Below, piece by piece: positions 5,244-6,342 of a stretch of 6,342 nucleotides of DNA; position 1 is the first letter of the stretch; each line of letters begins with the position of its first letter. This DNA is from Bacteroidota bacterium (GTDB lineage: Bacteria > Bacteroidota > Bacteroidia > Bacteroidales > Prolixibacteraceae). Position numbers and translations under genes: made by a program. The notes below the pieces were generated by a model. That model had not been told where the DNA came from. It saw nothing but the letters and a program-made list of their open reading frames with translations, and searched no databases. The stretch spans positions 1-6,342 of the forward strand of contig JAUYTA010000592.1 of the NCBI GenBank assembly GCA_030695265.1, in the 5' to 3' direction.

Positions 5244-5621
5244 ATGAAAAAACATACAATATTCCTTATTTTGATTTTATTTTCACTGTTTTTGAACAGT
5301 TGCAAATACGATTTCATTTTGCCGGAAGTAGTTCCGCCTCCGGATAATAATGGTGAGCCCATTAGTTTTGCAACCCAGGTAGCTCCTATTTTTTCAACCG
5401 GCAACAAATGCACTGCCTGTCATAAGCCTGGAGATAAATCCCCTGATTTGACGGCAGCCAATGCTTATGCCCAAATTGTACCCAACTATGTCAATACTGC
5501 CAGTCCTGCAAGTAGCAAAATTTATACTGTACCAAAATCAGGCACTCATTATGCTACTATCTCTGGTTCACAAGCAGCCATAATTCTGGCATGGATAACA
5601 GAAGGAGCTAAAAATAATTAG
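5244..5621 (+). CDS. Small monoheme cytochrome c lipoprotein
   Basis: The 125-residue protein starts at ATG 5244; a TTG three codons upstream is open but weaker. It has a lipoprotein signal (hydrophobic 6-17, lipobox FLNSC, lipidated C20), a Pro-rich linker (27-39) and one CxxCH at 56-60 in QVAPIFSTGNKCTACH. The downstream pattern PDLT..AY and ILAWITEGAKNN resembles the planctomycete-type cytochrome c domain (PSCyt1-like) common in Bacteroidota lipoproteins. The mature chain has no methionine, so the sixth heme ligand cannot be the usual Met; H102 (SGTHYATIS) is the only other His in the domain. Its role is probably single-electron relay at the periplasmic or outer face of the envelope, next to the hexaheme protein upstream and the barrel gene 24 bp downstream. 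It stops with TAG in the same frame as the next gene. Confidence 0.88.
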   Translation: MKKHTIFLILILFSLFLNSCKYDFILPEVVPPPDNNGEPISFATQVAPIFSTGNKCTACHKPGDKSPDLTAANAYAQIVPNYVNTASPASSKIYTVPKSGTHYATISGSQAAIILAWITEGAKNN

Positions 5622-5645
5622 TGCAAACAATTAACATTCCCAGAA

Positions 5646-6342
5646 ATGAAAAATAAAATGCTATTCATAATTCTTCTGTCACTAATTTCCGTCATTACAT
5701 TTGCACAGGAAGATACAACGGCAGTTGAAAAAGTAAAAGATAAACCAGTAAGGTCGCCATTTGAAAGTGGATACCTTATTGATGCACAAACAACAGTTGT
5801 TCCAAATCCAAATACACTCGAGTTTGTAATTCAGCATAAATTCGGCACCATTGAAAACGGACGTTCCGATTTATGGGGTATATATGCACCGGCAAACATC
5901 AGAATTGCATTAAACTATGTAGCAAAAAGAAATTTACAGATTGGTGCAGGTATCACAAAAGCAAAAATGGCAACCGATGTGAATGCCAAATGGACTATTC
6001 TTGAACAAACCCGTGAAAATACCATTCCTATTGCTGTTGCTTTGTATGGTGTTATGGCCATCGACGGAAGAAATATCAGCGCTTTTGCTGACAATGTAAG
6101 TGTTGCCTCTCCCGTGGGAGAAGTGAATGAATTTGCATTTTCTGATCGCTTAAGCTATTTCTCACAGTTAATTATTGGACGGAAATTTACAGATTGGTTG
6201 TCACTTCAGACTGGGCTTAGCTTTTCACATTACAACCTGACTCACTACAAAAGAGCCGGAATGCAATCCGACCACGATAATATCGGCGTTCATTTTAATG
6301 GCCGGTTTAAAGTTTCTCCGCAGGGATCGATCATTTTCAATT
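5646..6342 (+). CDS. DUF5777-like outer-membrane beta-barrel protein, N-terminal part
   Basis: An open frame of 232 codons starts at ATG 5646 and runs off the right edge. A type I signal peptide covers residues 1-20 (hydrophobic 6-19, cleavage at TFA|QED). The mature part starts with a linker (21-38) and then alternating amphipathic strands: TLEFVIQHKFGTIENG, DLWGIYAPANIRIALNYV, NLQIGAGITKAKM, IPIAVALYGVMAI, RLSYFSQLIIGRKF, WLSLQTGLSFSHYN and HFNGRFKVSP. This strand order and the HKFG...IRIALNY...LIIGRKF...LSLQ pattern match what I recall of the DUF5777 beta-barrel family of Bacteroidota, often found beside c-type cytochromes. No biochemical function is established to my knowledge. It follows the monoheme lipoprotein gene by 24 bp, so the two are probably one transcript. 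It may form the outer-membrane conduit or scaffold for the heme proteins, which is inference only. Confidence 0.8.
   Translation, partial: MKNKMLFIILLSLISVITFAQEDTTAVEKVKDKPVRSPFESGYLIDAQTTVVPNPNTLEFVIQHKFGTIENGRSDLWGIYAPANIRIALNYVAKRNLQIGAGITKAKMATDVNAKWTILEQTRENTIPIAVALYGVMAIDGRNISAFADNVSVASPVGEVNEFAFSDRLSYFSQLIIGRKFTDWLSLQTGLSFSHYNLTHYKRAGMQSDHDNIGVHFNGRFKVSPQGSIIFN

Overview
The window looks like a piece of a Bacteroidota chromosome, plausibly an anaerobic or facultative member of the Marinilabiliales/Prolixibacteraceae type. The grounds are AT-rich intergenic DNA, start codons without a Shine-Dalgarno sequence, lipoproteins followed by an outer-membrane beta-barrel of the DUF5777 type, and an aldolase/short-chain-dehydrogenase gene beside a PHP-domain gene. 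Lineage is inferred from gene style; no taxonomic marker is present.

Left half (1-2880, minus strand): a sugar-catabolism pair. A 410-residue PHP-fold protein (1648-2880) is followed by a gene for a class II aldolase joined in frame to a short-chain dehydrogenase (SDR) (1505 down to the left edge). This has the layout of the bifunctional RhaEW family (rhamnulose-phosphate aldolase / lactaldehyde dehydrogenase). In this copy the frame is open from 1505 to the window edge except for one TAG codon at 606-608. That codon lies inside the aldolase domain, before its conserved C-terminal part. The spacer between the two genes holds a 20-bp near-palindrome, a sigma70-like promoter candidate and a strong 59-bp hairpin.

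Middle (2881-3201): a 321-bp AT-rich divergent intergenic region with no credible gene but much inverted symmetry. A multi-branched fold (3059-3174) ends 27 bp before the regulator start.

Right half (3202-6342, plus strand): an apparently self-contained redox module. It consists of an Fnr/Crp-family regulator with an N-terminal cysteine cluster, an almost perfect FNR-type box just behind it, a hexaheme c-type cytochrome lipoprotein with a collagen-like Gly-X-Y spacer, an intrinsic terminator, a small monoheme cytochrome lipoprotein without any methionine in its mature part, and the start of a DUF5777-like outer-membrane beta-barrel that runs off the window. My reading is that the regulator senses redox state or an electron acceptor and controls a cell-envelope electron-transfer system in which two heme lipoproteins and a barrel cooperate. 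Substrate and direction of electron flow cannot be told from the sequence.

Most worth checking: the in-frame amber codon, and the regulator / FNR box / cytochrome / barrel module as a possible Bacteroidota outer-membrane electron conduit.
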